This document shows positions 18,509 through 26,079 of a DNA stretch of 64,000 nucleotides, piece after piece (the stretch's first letter is position 1; each line of letters begins with the position of its first letter). The position numbers and the translations under genes were made by a program. Location: assembly GCF_001042615.1 (NCBI RefSeq), contig NZ_AP012327.1, forward strand, positions 2,170,001-2,234,000, read 5' to 3'. The notes beneath the pieces were generated by a model, which made no database searches, had not been told where the DNA came from, and saw only the letters and a list, made by a program, of their open reading frames with translations. This stretch comes from Bifidobacterium catenulatum subsp. kashiwanohense JCM 15439 = DSM 21854 (GTDB lineage Bacteria; Actinomycetota; Actinomycetes; Actinomycetales; Bifidobacteriaceae).

Positions 18509-19786
18509 CTAGTCCTTGTGCAGGTACTTCATGCATTCGTCGAGCTTCATCTCCGTGCCGTTGCCCGGAGCGAGCGGTGCAACGTATCGTCCGTTCTTGA
18601 TGACGGTTGGATGTACGAAGTACTCATGCTGGTTGTCCACGTATTCGACGACGCGGTCCTCCATCTCGCCAGAGACGGACACGTAATCGAACATCGCAAG
18701 TTGGCTGATGGCTTCGCACAGGCCGACACCACCCGCGTGAGGGCAGACCTTGACGCCGAACTTCTTGGCGAGCAGGTATTCGAGGACGATTTCCTGGGGA
18801 CCGGCGACTCGGGTCGCGTCAATCTGCATGACCTTGAAGCTGCCAGCCTGCAGGTACTGCTTGTACATGACTCGGTTCTGCATCTGTTCGCCGGTGGCCA
18901 CCGGAATTGGATCGATGGCCTTCTGGATTGCAGCATGTCCAAGCACGTCATCCGGGCAGGTCGGTTCCTCAACCCACGCGAGATCGTAGTCATTGAATTT
19001 GCCGATCCATTCAATGGCCTGTGGCACATCCCAGACCTGGTTGGCATCTACGGCGATGGCGATGTCCGGGCCGACCGCTTCACGGGCGAGCTTGAGCCTG
19101 CGCAGATCGTCTTCGAGGTTTTGACCGACCTTAAGCTTGATCTGCTTGAAGCCCATGACCTCGGTCTCTTGCTTGGCCAAACGGACCATCTTCTCGTCGG
19201 AATAGCCGAGCCATCCAGCTGCGGTTGAATATCCCGGATAGCCGACTTCCTTGAGGTGGGCGATGCGTTCCGCCTTGCCTTCCTGGGCGGCACGCAGAAT
19301 CTCGATGGCTTCCTGCGGAGTGAGGGCATCGGTCAGGTAGCGGAAGTCGAGAGTCGCAACGAGCTCTTCAGGCTCCATCTCGGAAAGGAGCAGCCAGAGC
19401 GGCTTGCCGGCGCGCTTGGCCTTGAGGTCCCACAGAGCCGAAAGCACGGCGCCAATGGCCATATGCTCGACGCCCTTCTCAGGGCCGAGCCAGCGCAGCT
19501 GCGAATCGCGCACGAACAGATCCCATGCGAGACGCATGTTGTCGAGCAGTTCCTCGACGTTACGTCCGATAAGGGTTTCGGACATGGAGTCGATGGCTCG
19601 GACGACGACATCATTGCCGCGGCCGATGGTGAAGACGAATCCATTGCCGGAATCACCAGCATCCGTGGCGATGACAACGTAGGCGGAGGAATAATCCGGA
19701 TCGGGGTTCATGGCGTCGGAGCCAGAGAAGGTGGCCGATGTCGGGAATCGGAAATCATAGGTGGTGACTTTGGTAATAACGCTCAC
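18509..19786 (-). CDS. L-fuconate dehydratase (enolase superfamily)
   Basis: A 425-residue enolase-superfamily dehydratase, full length for L-fuconate dehydratases. KQIKLKVG carries the KxK base, AVDANQVWDV the first metal Asp, WVEEPTCPDD the second metal Glu, and CPHAGGVGLCE the general-base His. It converts L-fuconate to 2-keto-3-deoxy-L-fuconate. Translation appears to start at GTG (19786) with GAAGGA upstream. It is the first enzyme gene after the binding-protein gene and lies just downstream of the attenuator hairpin. Confidence 0.93.
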   Translation of the reverse strand: MSVITKVTTYDFRFPTSATFSGSDAMNPDPDYSSAYVVIATDAGDSGNGFVFTIGRGNDVVVRAIDSMSETLIGRNVEELLDNMRLAWDLFVRDSQLRWLGPEKGVEHMAIGAVLSALWDLKAKRAGKPLWLLLSEMEPEELVATLDFRYLTDALTPQEAIEILRAAQEGKAERIAHLKEVGYPGYSTAAGWLGYSDEKMVRLAKQETEVMGFKQIKLKVGQNLEDDLRRLKLAREAVGPDIAIAVDANQVWDVPQAIEWIGKFNDYDLAWVEEPTCPDDVLGHAAIQKAIDPIPVATGEQMQNRVMYKQYLQAGSFKVMQIDATRVAGPQEIVLEYLLAKKFGVKVCPHAGGVGLCEAISQLAMFDYVSVSGEMEDRVVEYVDNQHEYFVHPTVIKNGRYVAPLAPGNGTEMKLDECMKYLHKD

Positions 19787-19826
19787 GATGCGCTTCCTTC
19801 TTTGGAAAAATGTTTAATCTCAAAAA

Positions 19827-19854
19827 GGGAGGACGGCCATTCGGCCGCCCTCCC
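19827..19854 (-). terminator. Intra-operon terminator/attenuator after the binding-protein gene
   Basis: Arms GGGAGGaCGGCC and GGCCGcCCTCCC (one A-C mismatch) surround an ATTC loop. On the minus strand TTTTTG follows. It lies 24 bases past the binding-protein stop and 40 bases before the dehydratase start, so a fraction of transcripts should end here and transporter mRNA should exceed enzyme mRNA. Confidence 0.8.
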
Positions 19855-19877
19855 TAGCAGTGGCGGGCAACCGGATG

Positions 19878-21269
19878 TCAGTCGGCGTCGGTGGTGACCT
19901 TGAAGCCGTTGTCCTTTGCGTAGGTCTTGAGCTTCTGCTGAGCCTTGGCCATAGCGCCGACCATGTCACCGCCAACCTTCATTTCAGGAGTGATGACATC
20001 CTTGTATACGACTCCAACCTGAGACATGAACGGAAGATACTCCCAATCAGTATTGACCTTGTCCATGGACTCGAAGTAGACAGAGTTCACGTCAGTATTG
20101 ACAAAGTATCCATCTGTTTCCTTCATATTGCGGATGTCTTCGCTATCTTGGTAAGCGGAAGCTGCCATGAAGTAGTTGCCATGGTTGTTATCCTGCCAAG
20201 ACTGAATTGCTTCCTTGTCAGAATCGAGCCAGTTGATGAAGGCAAGAGCTGCAGCCTGCTTGTCCTTAGGGCATGCCGCGGAAACACTCATCATGGAGCC
20301 GACGGAAGAAGACTTGAAATCATCGGCAGAATCGCCGAATGCAGGTGGCAGCGTTACCTGAATCAGACCCTTAAGAGATGGATTCTGTCCCTTGTAGGAG
20401 TTGCCTTGCCAGTTCTGAGAAATATAAGTGGCATAGGTACCCTCATTCGTGGCACGGTTGAACGCATCGGTCCAGCCTGGAGCAGCCTCCATGACCCCAT
20501 CTTGAAGGCACTTTTGCAGGAATTCAATGAACTCCTTGGTAGTGCCAGAAGTCATGCTCAGGCTGATGTCATCGACAGAATTGACTTTCCAAGGGCGTGC
20601 ACCAGCCGAACGCAGCAAATCCGTAAAGCAGGAGATATCGTTATTGATGAGGACACCCATGTACTTGCTGGGATCTTCCTTGTGGAGTTTGACGCCTTCT
20701 TCATAGAATTCCTGCCAAGTGGTTGGCACCTTGAGATTATGCTCGTCGAGAATGTCCTTACGCACATACATAGCCAAAGGAGTGGCATCAGTCGGCACGC
20801 CCCACAGGCCACCAGCATAATGCACCTGGCTCCAAGCGGTCTTTGCATAAAGCTTGCTCCACGCCTTTTCGATATCATCGTTGGCGAAATTCAGCAGAGC
20901 TCCAGAAATAGCGTACTGTTCGAATCGGTCAGCACTCATCTGCACGACATCCGGAACATCTTTATTAGCAGCAACGACATTCTGGAACTTGGTGAAATGG
21001 TCACTTGCCGCGCCGGTGTTGGTGAATTTAATTTTGATGTGCGGGTACTTCTTCTGGAAAGCTTCAATCGGCCCTGCCATCTGCTTTCCGGAGAAACCCC
21101 ATACGTTCAGCTCAACTTTTTTGGAAGTATCAGTGAGGGCGCTGTTAATATCTTCTACGGTGACTGCAGTTTTAGTGTCCTTGGCACCGGTACTTGAGCC
21201 ACAAGCCGCAACGCTGGCTACCATAGTAAGCGCCGCCAGCGCACTGACGATTCTGGTCATCTTCTTCAT
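19878..21269 (-). CDS. Sugar ABC transporter binding lipoprotein, probably for fucosylated oligosaccharides
   Basis: A 463-residue family-1 solute-binding protein. A lipoprotein signal peptide is clear: KKMTRI, a hydrophobic stretch, then the lipobox VAAC, with the mature Cys near residue 23. The mature part has the usual two-lobed features ([48 protein letters not shown]). I chose ATG at 21269 for its AAAGGAG site; the upstream in-frame start at 21290 lacks one. Its place between two permeases and the fucose enzymes suggests a fucosyllactose or similar ligand. That ligand is inferred, not shown. Confidence 0.9.
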   Translation of the reverse strand: MKKMTRIVSALAALTMVASVAACGSSTGAKDTKTAVTVEDINSALTDTSKKVELNVWGFSGKQMAGPIEAFQKKYPHIKIKFTNTGAASDHFTKFQNVVAANKDVPDVVQMSADRFEQYAISGALLNFANDDIEKAWSKLYAKTAWSQVHYAGGLWGVPTDATPLAMYVRKDILDEHNLKVPTTWQEFYEEGVKLHKEDPSKYMGVLINNDISCFTDLLRSAGARPWKVNSVDDISLSMTSGTTKEFIEFLQKCLQDGVMEAAPGWTDAFNRATNEGTYATYISQNWQGNSYKGQNPSLKGLIQVTLPPAFGDSADDFKSSSVGSMMSVSAACPKDKQAAALAFINWLDSDKEAIQSWQDNNHGNYFMAASAYQDSEDIRNMKETDGYFVNTDVNSVYFESMDKVNTDWEYLPFMSQVGVVYKDVITPEMKVGGDMVGAMAKAQQKLKTYAKDNGFKVTTDAD

Positions 21270-21387
21270 GATTACTCCTTTGTGTGTCATGAATTACTGT
21301 CTTATTGTTATTCTTTAAATGGGTGTGGATGCCGCACGGTCATTAGAGCAACGAATGGGTGATCGTCAATAACCGTGCGGCGAGGGT

Positions 21388-22365
21388 TCACTGCTTGACT
21401 GCACCAGCCGAAAGGCCAGACTGCCAGTACTTCTGCAGGAACATGAATGCGATGATCAACGGAGCAACTGCAATGAGGCAGCCGGTGACAATATAGTTGT
21501 TCGGAATCTGACCGTCCGCAGTACCTTCGGCACCCATCTTCAACCACATGTTCAAACCGACCGTCATCGGGTAATCGTTGGTATCGGAGAGCATGATCAG
21601 CGGCAGGAAGTAGTTGTTCCAGACACCAACCAGCGTGAACAGCAGTACAGTGACGAATCCTGGAGACAATAGCGGGAAGGCAACCTTCCAGAAGATGGTC
21701 CAAGAATTTGCGCCATCGAGCTTAGCCGCTTCAAGGAGAGAAGTAGGCACCGATGTCTGCGCATAAATAATCATCAGGTACAGGCCGAACGGCGTGGCCA
21801 GCTGCGGAATAATCACTGCCCATGGGGTACCAACCAGACCAATCTTCGAGTACATGAGGAACAGCGGGACAGAGATGACCGTGGCCGGAATGGACATGAA
21901 TGCCAAAGTTATCGCCAACAGACTATTACGGCCGGGGAACCGCATTGTAGCAATGGCGTAACCTGCGAGAGTGGCGATGATAGTGGCACCAAATCCGGCG
22001 ACAACTGCATACATCACCGTGTTAAGCAACCACCGCGCATATGTACCATGCTGATATGCAAGAGTTTCCTGAACATTCTGCCAGAACACATTCTTGTCAT
22101 CGAACCATAGACCAAAGGAGCTAAACATGCCCTCGTTGGTCTTTGTTGCAGAGAAGAACACCCAAAGCAACGGCACGAGGCAGTAGATGACCATCATAGC
22201 CATAATGATGTGCAGCAGCCAGTTGAGCACACGCTGCTTGCCGGTCAGCTTTGGAGCTGCCTCACGCTGCTGCATACGCTTATAGCGTTGGCTTGCCTTG
22301 AGCGCCAGCTTGGCGTCTCTGCGCTGCAGCGACTTGGAACGTGGTTTTGCACTTGCTTCACTCAT
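21388..22365 (-). CDS. Sugar ABC permease, MalG type
   Basis: A 325-residue inner-membrane permease with six predicted helices and a basic cytoplasmic N-terminus. The EAA loop that docks the ATPase reads EAAKLDGANSWTIFWKVAFPLL. I chose ATG at 22365, which shares one base with the stop of the partner permease (TGATG) and has GGGAG nine bases upstream. No ATPase gene is present in the operon, so it must use a shared MsmK-like ATPase encoded elsewhere, as bifidobacterial sugar transporters usually do. Confidence 0.92.
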   Translation of the reverse strand: MSEASAKPRSKSLQRRDAKLALKASQRYKRMQQREAAPKLTGKQRVLNWLLHIIMAMMVIYCLVPLLWVFFSATKTNEGMFSSFGLWFDDKNVFWQNVQETLAYQHGTYARWLLNTVMYAVVAGFGATIIATLAGYAIATMRFPGRNSLLAITLAFMSIPATVISVPLFLMYSKIGLVGTPWAVIIPQLATPFGLYLMIIYAQTSVPTSLLEAAKLDGANSWTIFWKVAFPLLSPGFVTVLLFTLVGVWNNYFLPLIMLSDTNDYPMTVGLNMWLKMGAEGTADGQIPNNYIVTGCLIAVAPLIIAFMFLQKYWQSGLSAGAVKQ

Positions 22366-23276
22366 CACTTGTTCTCCCACTTATTGCCAATGACCTTCAC
22401 AACTGCGACAAGACCCATAACGATGACACCAATCACCAAGGAGACAGCTGCAGCGTAGTTGAGGTTCTGGCCGTTGAACGCAAGGTTATATGCGTAGAGA
22501 TTCGGCGTGTAGTTACTGGTGATCACATTCGGCGCGGAATTCATCAAGATGCTCGGTTCGTTGAACAACTGAAGCGTGCCAATCACCGAGAAGAGCACGG
22601 TCATCATAATGGATCCCTTAATCTGCGGAATCTTTACCGACCATGCGATACGCAGCTCGGATGCGCCATCGATACGAGCGGATTCGTATAGCTCGTTCGG
22701 AATACCGATCAGTGCAGAATAATAAATCAGCATGTTGTAGCCAAGAGAACACCAAGTGCAGATGTTTGCAATGGCGAACAGCATGAGCTTTTCAGAAAGC
22801 ATATTCGGCGCAGTGGCCCCGATCATAGACGCAATCTGACCGACAAGTCCATACTTGTCGCCATAGATATATCCCCACATTAGTGCTGCAATCACACCCG
22901 GAACCGCGTATGGCAGGAACAGCAAAATTCGCGGCACTGCGATATGGCGGATTCTCTGGGAGTCCAGAATGAGCGCCGCCGCAAGGGAAAGGATCAAATT
23001 GAGAGGAATCTGAATCGCTGCATAAATCAGCACTCTTCTGAAACCGCTCCACAGTGCTTCATCCTTAAATGCAGCTAGAAAGTTATCGAAGCCCGCGAAT
23101 GTGGTGCCACCGAGAAGGGACTGCTTGAAGAAGCTGAGATAAAGCGCGTAGAACATCGGGATGATCATGCCGAATAGGAAGACCACCACGTATGGAAGAC
23201 AATATAAAATGCCTATGTACTCGCGCTTCGGCTTGCGCATCCCGGAAGTATCCGGTTTCGCCGTTGCATTTGTCAT
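22365..23276 (-). CDS. Sugar ABC permease, MalF type
   Basis: A 303-residue permease, first gene of the fucosyl-glycan operon. Six hydrophobic segments are present, and the EAA loop is ESARIDGASELRIAWSVKIPQI. ATG at 23276 is preceded only by a weak AAAGAGAAAAA site; the longer open frame to 23345 has no better one. Together with the MalG-type partner and the lipoprotein it forms the importer for this cluster. Confidence 0.91.
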   Translation of the reverse strand: MTNATAKPDTSGMRKPKREYIGILYCLPYVVVFLFGMIIPMFYALYLSFFKQSLLGGTTFAGFDNFLAAFKDEALWSGFRRVLIYAAIQIPLNLILSLAAALILDSQRIRHIAVPRILLFLPYAVPGVIAALMWGYIYGDKYGLVGQIASMIGATAPNMLSEKLMLFAIANICTWCSLGYNMLIYYSALIGIPNELYESARIDGASELRIAWSVKIPQIKGSIMMTVLFSVIGTLQLFNEPSILMNSAPNVITSNYTPNLYAYNLAFNGQNLNYAAAVSLVIGVIVMGLVAVVKVIGNKWENK

Positions 23277-23635
23277 AGTTTTTCTCTTTCTTCTTAACCC
23301 GTCTGAATGAGCCTGCCAACAACATCGTTGCCATTGCCGTTTCATCCATCGGTACGTTCTTCAATATACAAGGTTCTGCAAAAAAGAGCAAATAAAACTT
23401 CGCTGCGCGTGGCGAAATTTTCTCTATCTTGTTTTTCCGTCTTAAAAGGGCTTTATTGCAACGATATATGCATATCGCGTTCATCCAGAGAACAGCGGGC
23501 AACCAATGTCCACGACACCCATTTCTGCGATATAGATAGCAACACGCCGATAAAAAAGCTGTTTTAAAGTAACGAAAATTTCGCTATCCTATAGGTAACG
23601 TTTTTGCAGCGTCGCGTACGAAAAAGAGAAGAGTC
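23277..23635. promoter_or_regulatory. Divergent control region of the fucosyl-glycan operon
   Basis: Two copies of an 11-base motif, GCGAAATTTTC, lie here in opposite orientation: plus strand at 23412-23422, and minus strand ending at 23583, where it forms the palindrome CGAAA-A-TTTCG. The second is beside CCTATAGG (23588-23595), near where the regulator promoter should be. I infer they are operators of the adjacent LacI protein. No gene is seen in this gap. Confidence 0.55.
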
Positions 23636-24679
23636 ATGACCACGATCAAAACAACAAACAGACCGAAGGTCTCCGATATCGCCCAAGTGGCGGGAGTATC
23701 CCCTGCCACCGTGTCCAAGGTCATCAACGGCCGTGATGGAGTCTCCGACGAGACCCGCGATAGGGTGGAACTGCTCCTCGAAGAAGCCGGGTTCCGCAAA
23801 AAACTTCCCACAACCAAAACCATGCGGTCAATCGAACTGGTCGTCAGCGAAATGACCAACAACGGATCCATGGAGATGGTCAAGGAGACAACTTCATACG
23901 CCAGAGAGTTTGGCATCGGCATCACCGTAAGCTGCGCCGGACCGGATTCCGAAGAATACTCAACAAGAAACGAGGCCAGCAGCTGTCTCCGTAACGCCAT
24001 CGAACGCAACCCTCTAGGCGTCATACTTCTCTTATCAAATATCTCATCGGCCGAGGAATCGCTACTACAGACGCGGAACATCCCATATGTAATTGTCGAT
24101 CCGGTCGGCCAGGTCTCCGCTGACGCATTGGGGGTGGGCATTGATAACTGGACCGGAGGAATGCTCGCCACGCAATATCTCATATCATTAGGGCACCGAC
24201 GAATCGCCGTCATCACCGGCCCCACCAATTCACAATCCTCGCAAGCGCGACTTAGCGGATACATGGCGGCGCTGCAGAAAAACGGCATCAGCGCGGATCC
24301 GCATCTCATCAAGGTTGGCGACTACGTATCCGACAAGGCATACAAGGCGGCATGCGATCTCCTGGAAATGAGGGAGCAGGACAGACCGACCGCCATCTTC
24401 GCGTTCAATGATCTCGGCGCGATCAACGTCTATCGCGCTGCCCGACAGCACAGCATCAGTCTGCCCGAACAGTTATCGATCATCGGTTTCGACGATGTCT
24501 ATCCTGCGGCAAGCATGTGTCCATCCCTGACGACCATCAGGCAGCCATTCGATCTCATCGCCAGACAATGCATCGATCGGATTCTCGAAGCGCGGGAAGG
24601 AAAGGTAGACCAGAATTACTTCATTCTTCCCACACAGCTCGTCGAACGTGAAAGCTGCACATCGCTATCACTGCTGTAA
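23636..24679 (+). CDS. LacI-family regulator of the fucosyl-glycan operon
   Basis: A 347-residue repressor-type protein. The N-terminal helix-turn-helix is VSDIAQVAGVSPATVSKVIN (about residues 12-31), followed by a hinge and a periplasmic-binding-protein-like effector domain. That domain shows LGHRRIAVITGP, AIFAFNDLGAINVYRAARQ and SIIGFDDVYPAASMCPSLTTIRQP. AAAGAGAAGAG precedes the ATG. Its divergent position beside the fucose operon makes it the likely local regulator, with fucose, a pathway intermediate or a fucosyl-oligosaccharide as inducer. Confidence 0.94.
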   Translation: MTTIKTTNRPKVSDIAQVAGVSPATVSKVINGRDGVSDETRDRVELLLEEAGFRKKLPTTKTMRSIELVVSEMTNNGSMEMVKETTSYAREFGIGITVSCAGPDSEEYSTRNEASSCLRNAIERNPLGVILLLSNISSAEESLLQTRNIPYVIVDPVGQVSADALGVGIDNWTGGMLATQYLISLGHRRIAVITGPTNSQSSQARLSGYMAALQKNGISADPHLIKVGDYVSDKAYKAACDLLEMREQDRPTAIFAFNDLGAINVYRAARQHSISLPEQLSIIGFDDVYPAASMCPSLTTIRQPFDLIARQCIDRILEAREGKVDQNYFILPTQLVERESCTSLSLL

Positions 24680-24908
24680 CATGCAACGGCACTCAGAATC
24701 AGCTTCCGCGAAGCACCCATGCATATGCAATCCACCTCTGTCACAAGCATTTACTTCTGTTTACCAGATGAAAATACAAAAGAAGCGACGAAACCGGCGA
24801 GACCCCGCACCAGAGGGATGCTTACAATGAAGCCACAACAGAACAAACGGCTCCACACGAAGCATGAACCAACAAACGAAACGACGAGCCGCGTGAAAGG
24901 AAGAAAAA
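24680..24908 (+). other. A-rich gap before the 40-residue ORF
   Basis: No credible gene. The sequence is A-rich and T-poor toward its right end. A TACAAT hexamer near 24824 could be a -10 element, but no good -35 partner is seen. It probably holds the promoter and leader of the small ORF that follows. Confidence 0.35.
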
Positions 24909-25031
24909 ATGCAGAACAACACCTTCGACCAGATCGCCAACGCCAACACCGTTTCCATGGATGCCGGCCTCAGCCAGTTCGCCTTCGCCAAGGCCTCCTC
25001 CACCTTGTTTAAGAAGGTTTTCAGCAAGTAA
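24909..25031 (+). CDS. Predicted 40-residue peptide, unknown function
   Basis: ATG at 24909 follows a strong ribosome site (GAAAGGAAGAAAAA) and runs 40 codons to TAA. The first half is polar and Asn/Gln-rich (QNNTFDQIANANTVSMD). The second half, LSQFAFAKASSTLFKKVFSK, is hydrophobic and cationic and could form an amphipathic helix. It has no Cys, so a classic lanthipeptide core is unlikely. A strong hairpin begins 22 bases past the stop, making a compact monocistronic unit. No modification enzyme or exporter gene adjoins it. Candidates include a small regulatory or membrane peptide, a signal or a bacteriocin-like peptide. I recognise no family. Confidence 0.5.
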   Translation: MQNNTFDQIANANTVSMDAGLSQFAFAKASSTLFKKVFSK

Positions 25032-25053
25032 GATTCCATAAAAGTCTTTATCA

Positions 25054-25098
25054 AACGCCTCGGCTGCTGTGATGAACCGGTCCAGCAGCCGAGGCGTT
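25054..25098. terminator. 16-bp hairpin after the small ORF
   Basis: Perfect 16-bp arms (AACGCCTCGGCTGCTG and its complement) surround a 13-base loop. A T-run is lacking on the plus strand, so it may be a processing or stabilising hairpin as much as a terminator. Confidence 0.7.
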
Positions 25099-25139
25099 CC
25101 CATATATATGCTCCTGTCACGGGCAGAGACCGCCACGCT

Positions 25140-25173
25140 TGCATTATTGTATCTTGCAGGATACAATAATGCA
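25140..25173. promoter_or_regulatory. 34-bp palindrome overlapping the toxin start
   Basis: Arms of 14 bp (TGCATTATTGTATC and its complement) flank TTGCAG. The right arm contains the ATG at 25169 and ends two bases before the ATG at 25175. This is the expected position for an operator bound by the antitoxin or toxin-antitoxin complex in autorepression. Confidence 0.75.
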
Positions 25174-25174
25174 T

Positions 25175-25486
25175 ATGGAAATCCAACAAACCGACCAGTT
25201 CCGCAAGTGGTTGCATAGGCTGCGCGACCATGCCGCCAAAGCGCGGATCACTGCCCGGATCAGACAGTGTGCACTGGCGGGACAACCGGTCGGCGATATG
25301 CACCCGGTCGGTAAAGGCGTGAACGAATTGCGTTTCTTCTTCGGCCCAGGCTACCGCGTCTACTTCGCCCAGAAAGGCAATCAAATCATGTTGCTGCTCG
25401 CCGGCGGGGACAAGACCGGACAGGACAAGACCATAAAAGAGGCACAGAAAATGCTCGAATCACTTATCAAGGAGGGACAATGGTAA
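25175..25486 (+). CDS. RelE/HigB-type toxin (type II toxin-antitoxin)
   Basis: A 103-residue member of the RelE/ParE superfamily close to phage Gp49-like/HigB killer proteins. It opens EIQQTDQFRKWLHRLRD, then has ARITARIRQCALAG, the core ELRFFFGPGYRVYFAQKG, and GGDKTGQDKTIKEAQKML. Such toxins cleave mRNA on the ribosome. ATG at 25169 (two codons earlier) is equally possible, and both lie in the palindromic operator. The gene overlaps the antitoxin start by seven bases (ATGGTAA). Toxin first, antitoxin second is the HigBA order. Confidence 0.88.
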   Translation: MEIQQTDQFRKWLHRLRDHAAKARITARIRQCALAGQPVGDMHPVGKGVNELRFFFGPGYRVYFAQKGNQIMLLLAGGDKTGQDKTIKEAQKMLESLIKEGQW

Positions 25487-25773
25487 GCATCAGCAATTTT
25501 GATGCCAGCGAATACATCGAAAACGAAGAAGACGCCATCGCATACCTCAACGCCGCCGCGGAAACCGGTGACCCGGCGCTTCTGCAGGCCGCCATCGGCG
25601 ACATAGCCAAGGCGCGTGGCATGGGCCAAATCGCCAAGGAAGCCGGAGTCGGCCGCGAAAGCCTCTACAAAAGCCTCAACAAAGAAGGCAACCCAAGTTT
25701 CCGCACCATCGTCAAGGTCGTCGATGCCCTTGGAGGCCGACTTGTCATCGAACCCGTGCCCGCCACGGCATGA
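25480..25773 (+). CDS. HigA-type antitoxin with helix-turn-helix
   Basis: A 97-residue addiction-module antidote. The N-terminal third (DASEYIENEEDAIAYLNAA) is the acidic lead segment of this family. The helix-turn-helix follows as MGQIAKEAGVGRESLYKSLN, then NPSFRTIVKVVDALGGRLVIEP. Translation is coupled to the toxin, whose last seven bases contain its ATG, with AAGGAGGG upstream. It should neutralise the toxin and repress the pair through the 34-bp palindrome. Confidence 0.9.
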   Translation: MVSISNFDASEYIENEEDAIAYLNAAAETGDPALLQAAIGDIAKARGMGQIAKEAGVGRESLYKSLNKEGNPSFRTIVKVVDALGGRLVIEPVPATA

Positions 25774-25804
25774 AAGGATTCCATCATTTTTATGCTGCCT
25801 GTCA

Positions 25805-25833
25805 ACTCTGGCAGTCATGCTGACTACCAGAGT
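25805..25833 (+). terminator. Terminator of the toxin-antitoxin operon
   Basis: A nested hairpin: outer arms ACTCTGG/CCAGAGT, inner arms AGTCA/TGACT around TGC. It is followed by CTTTGTTACT and lies 31 bases past the antitoxin stop. Confidence 0.7.
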
Positions 25834-25952
25834 CTTTGTTACTCATCTATGTAAATATTATTCTGATACTGATGCTCTTGCTCGTCCCACATGGGATCAA
25901 CCTTTGCAGCCCACACCGGAAAAACGATTCTGCAAACAGCATGATCCTGTAA

Positions 25953-26069
25953 ATCATTAATCTCATCCTGTCCGCCGCGACCATGCTCGTCATTGCACCG
26001 TTGCTCATCGCGTTCTTCATTTTCCAGCGCCAGTTCATCAGCAGCTTTATGATGTCCGGCATTAAATGA
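25953..26069 (+). pseudogene. C-terminal relic of a MalG-like sugar permease
   Basis: After an in-frame stop at 25950-25952 there are about 38 codons reading LILSAATMLVIAPLLIAFFI, FQRQFISSFMMSGIK and a TGA at 26069. This is the characteristic last helix and tail of MalG-type ABC permeases (FQRQFI..F..SGIK). The rest of the gene is missing, so a sugar ABC transporter once stood here and was deleted down to its end. Confidence 0.8.
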
Positions 26070-26079
26070 TATCGAGTGC

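Noticed and set aside
19860-21197. A 445-residue plus-strand open frame
   Set aside because: Antisense of the binding-protein gene, which has a clear lipobox and two-lobed features.
24909-25031. Lanthipeptide precursor
   Set aside because: The peptide has no Cys and no synthetase or transporter gene is adjacent; kept as an unknown small peptide.
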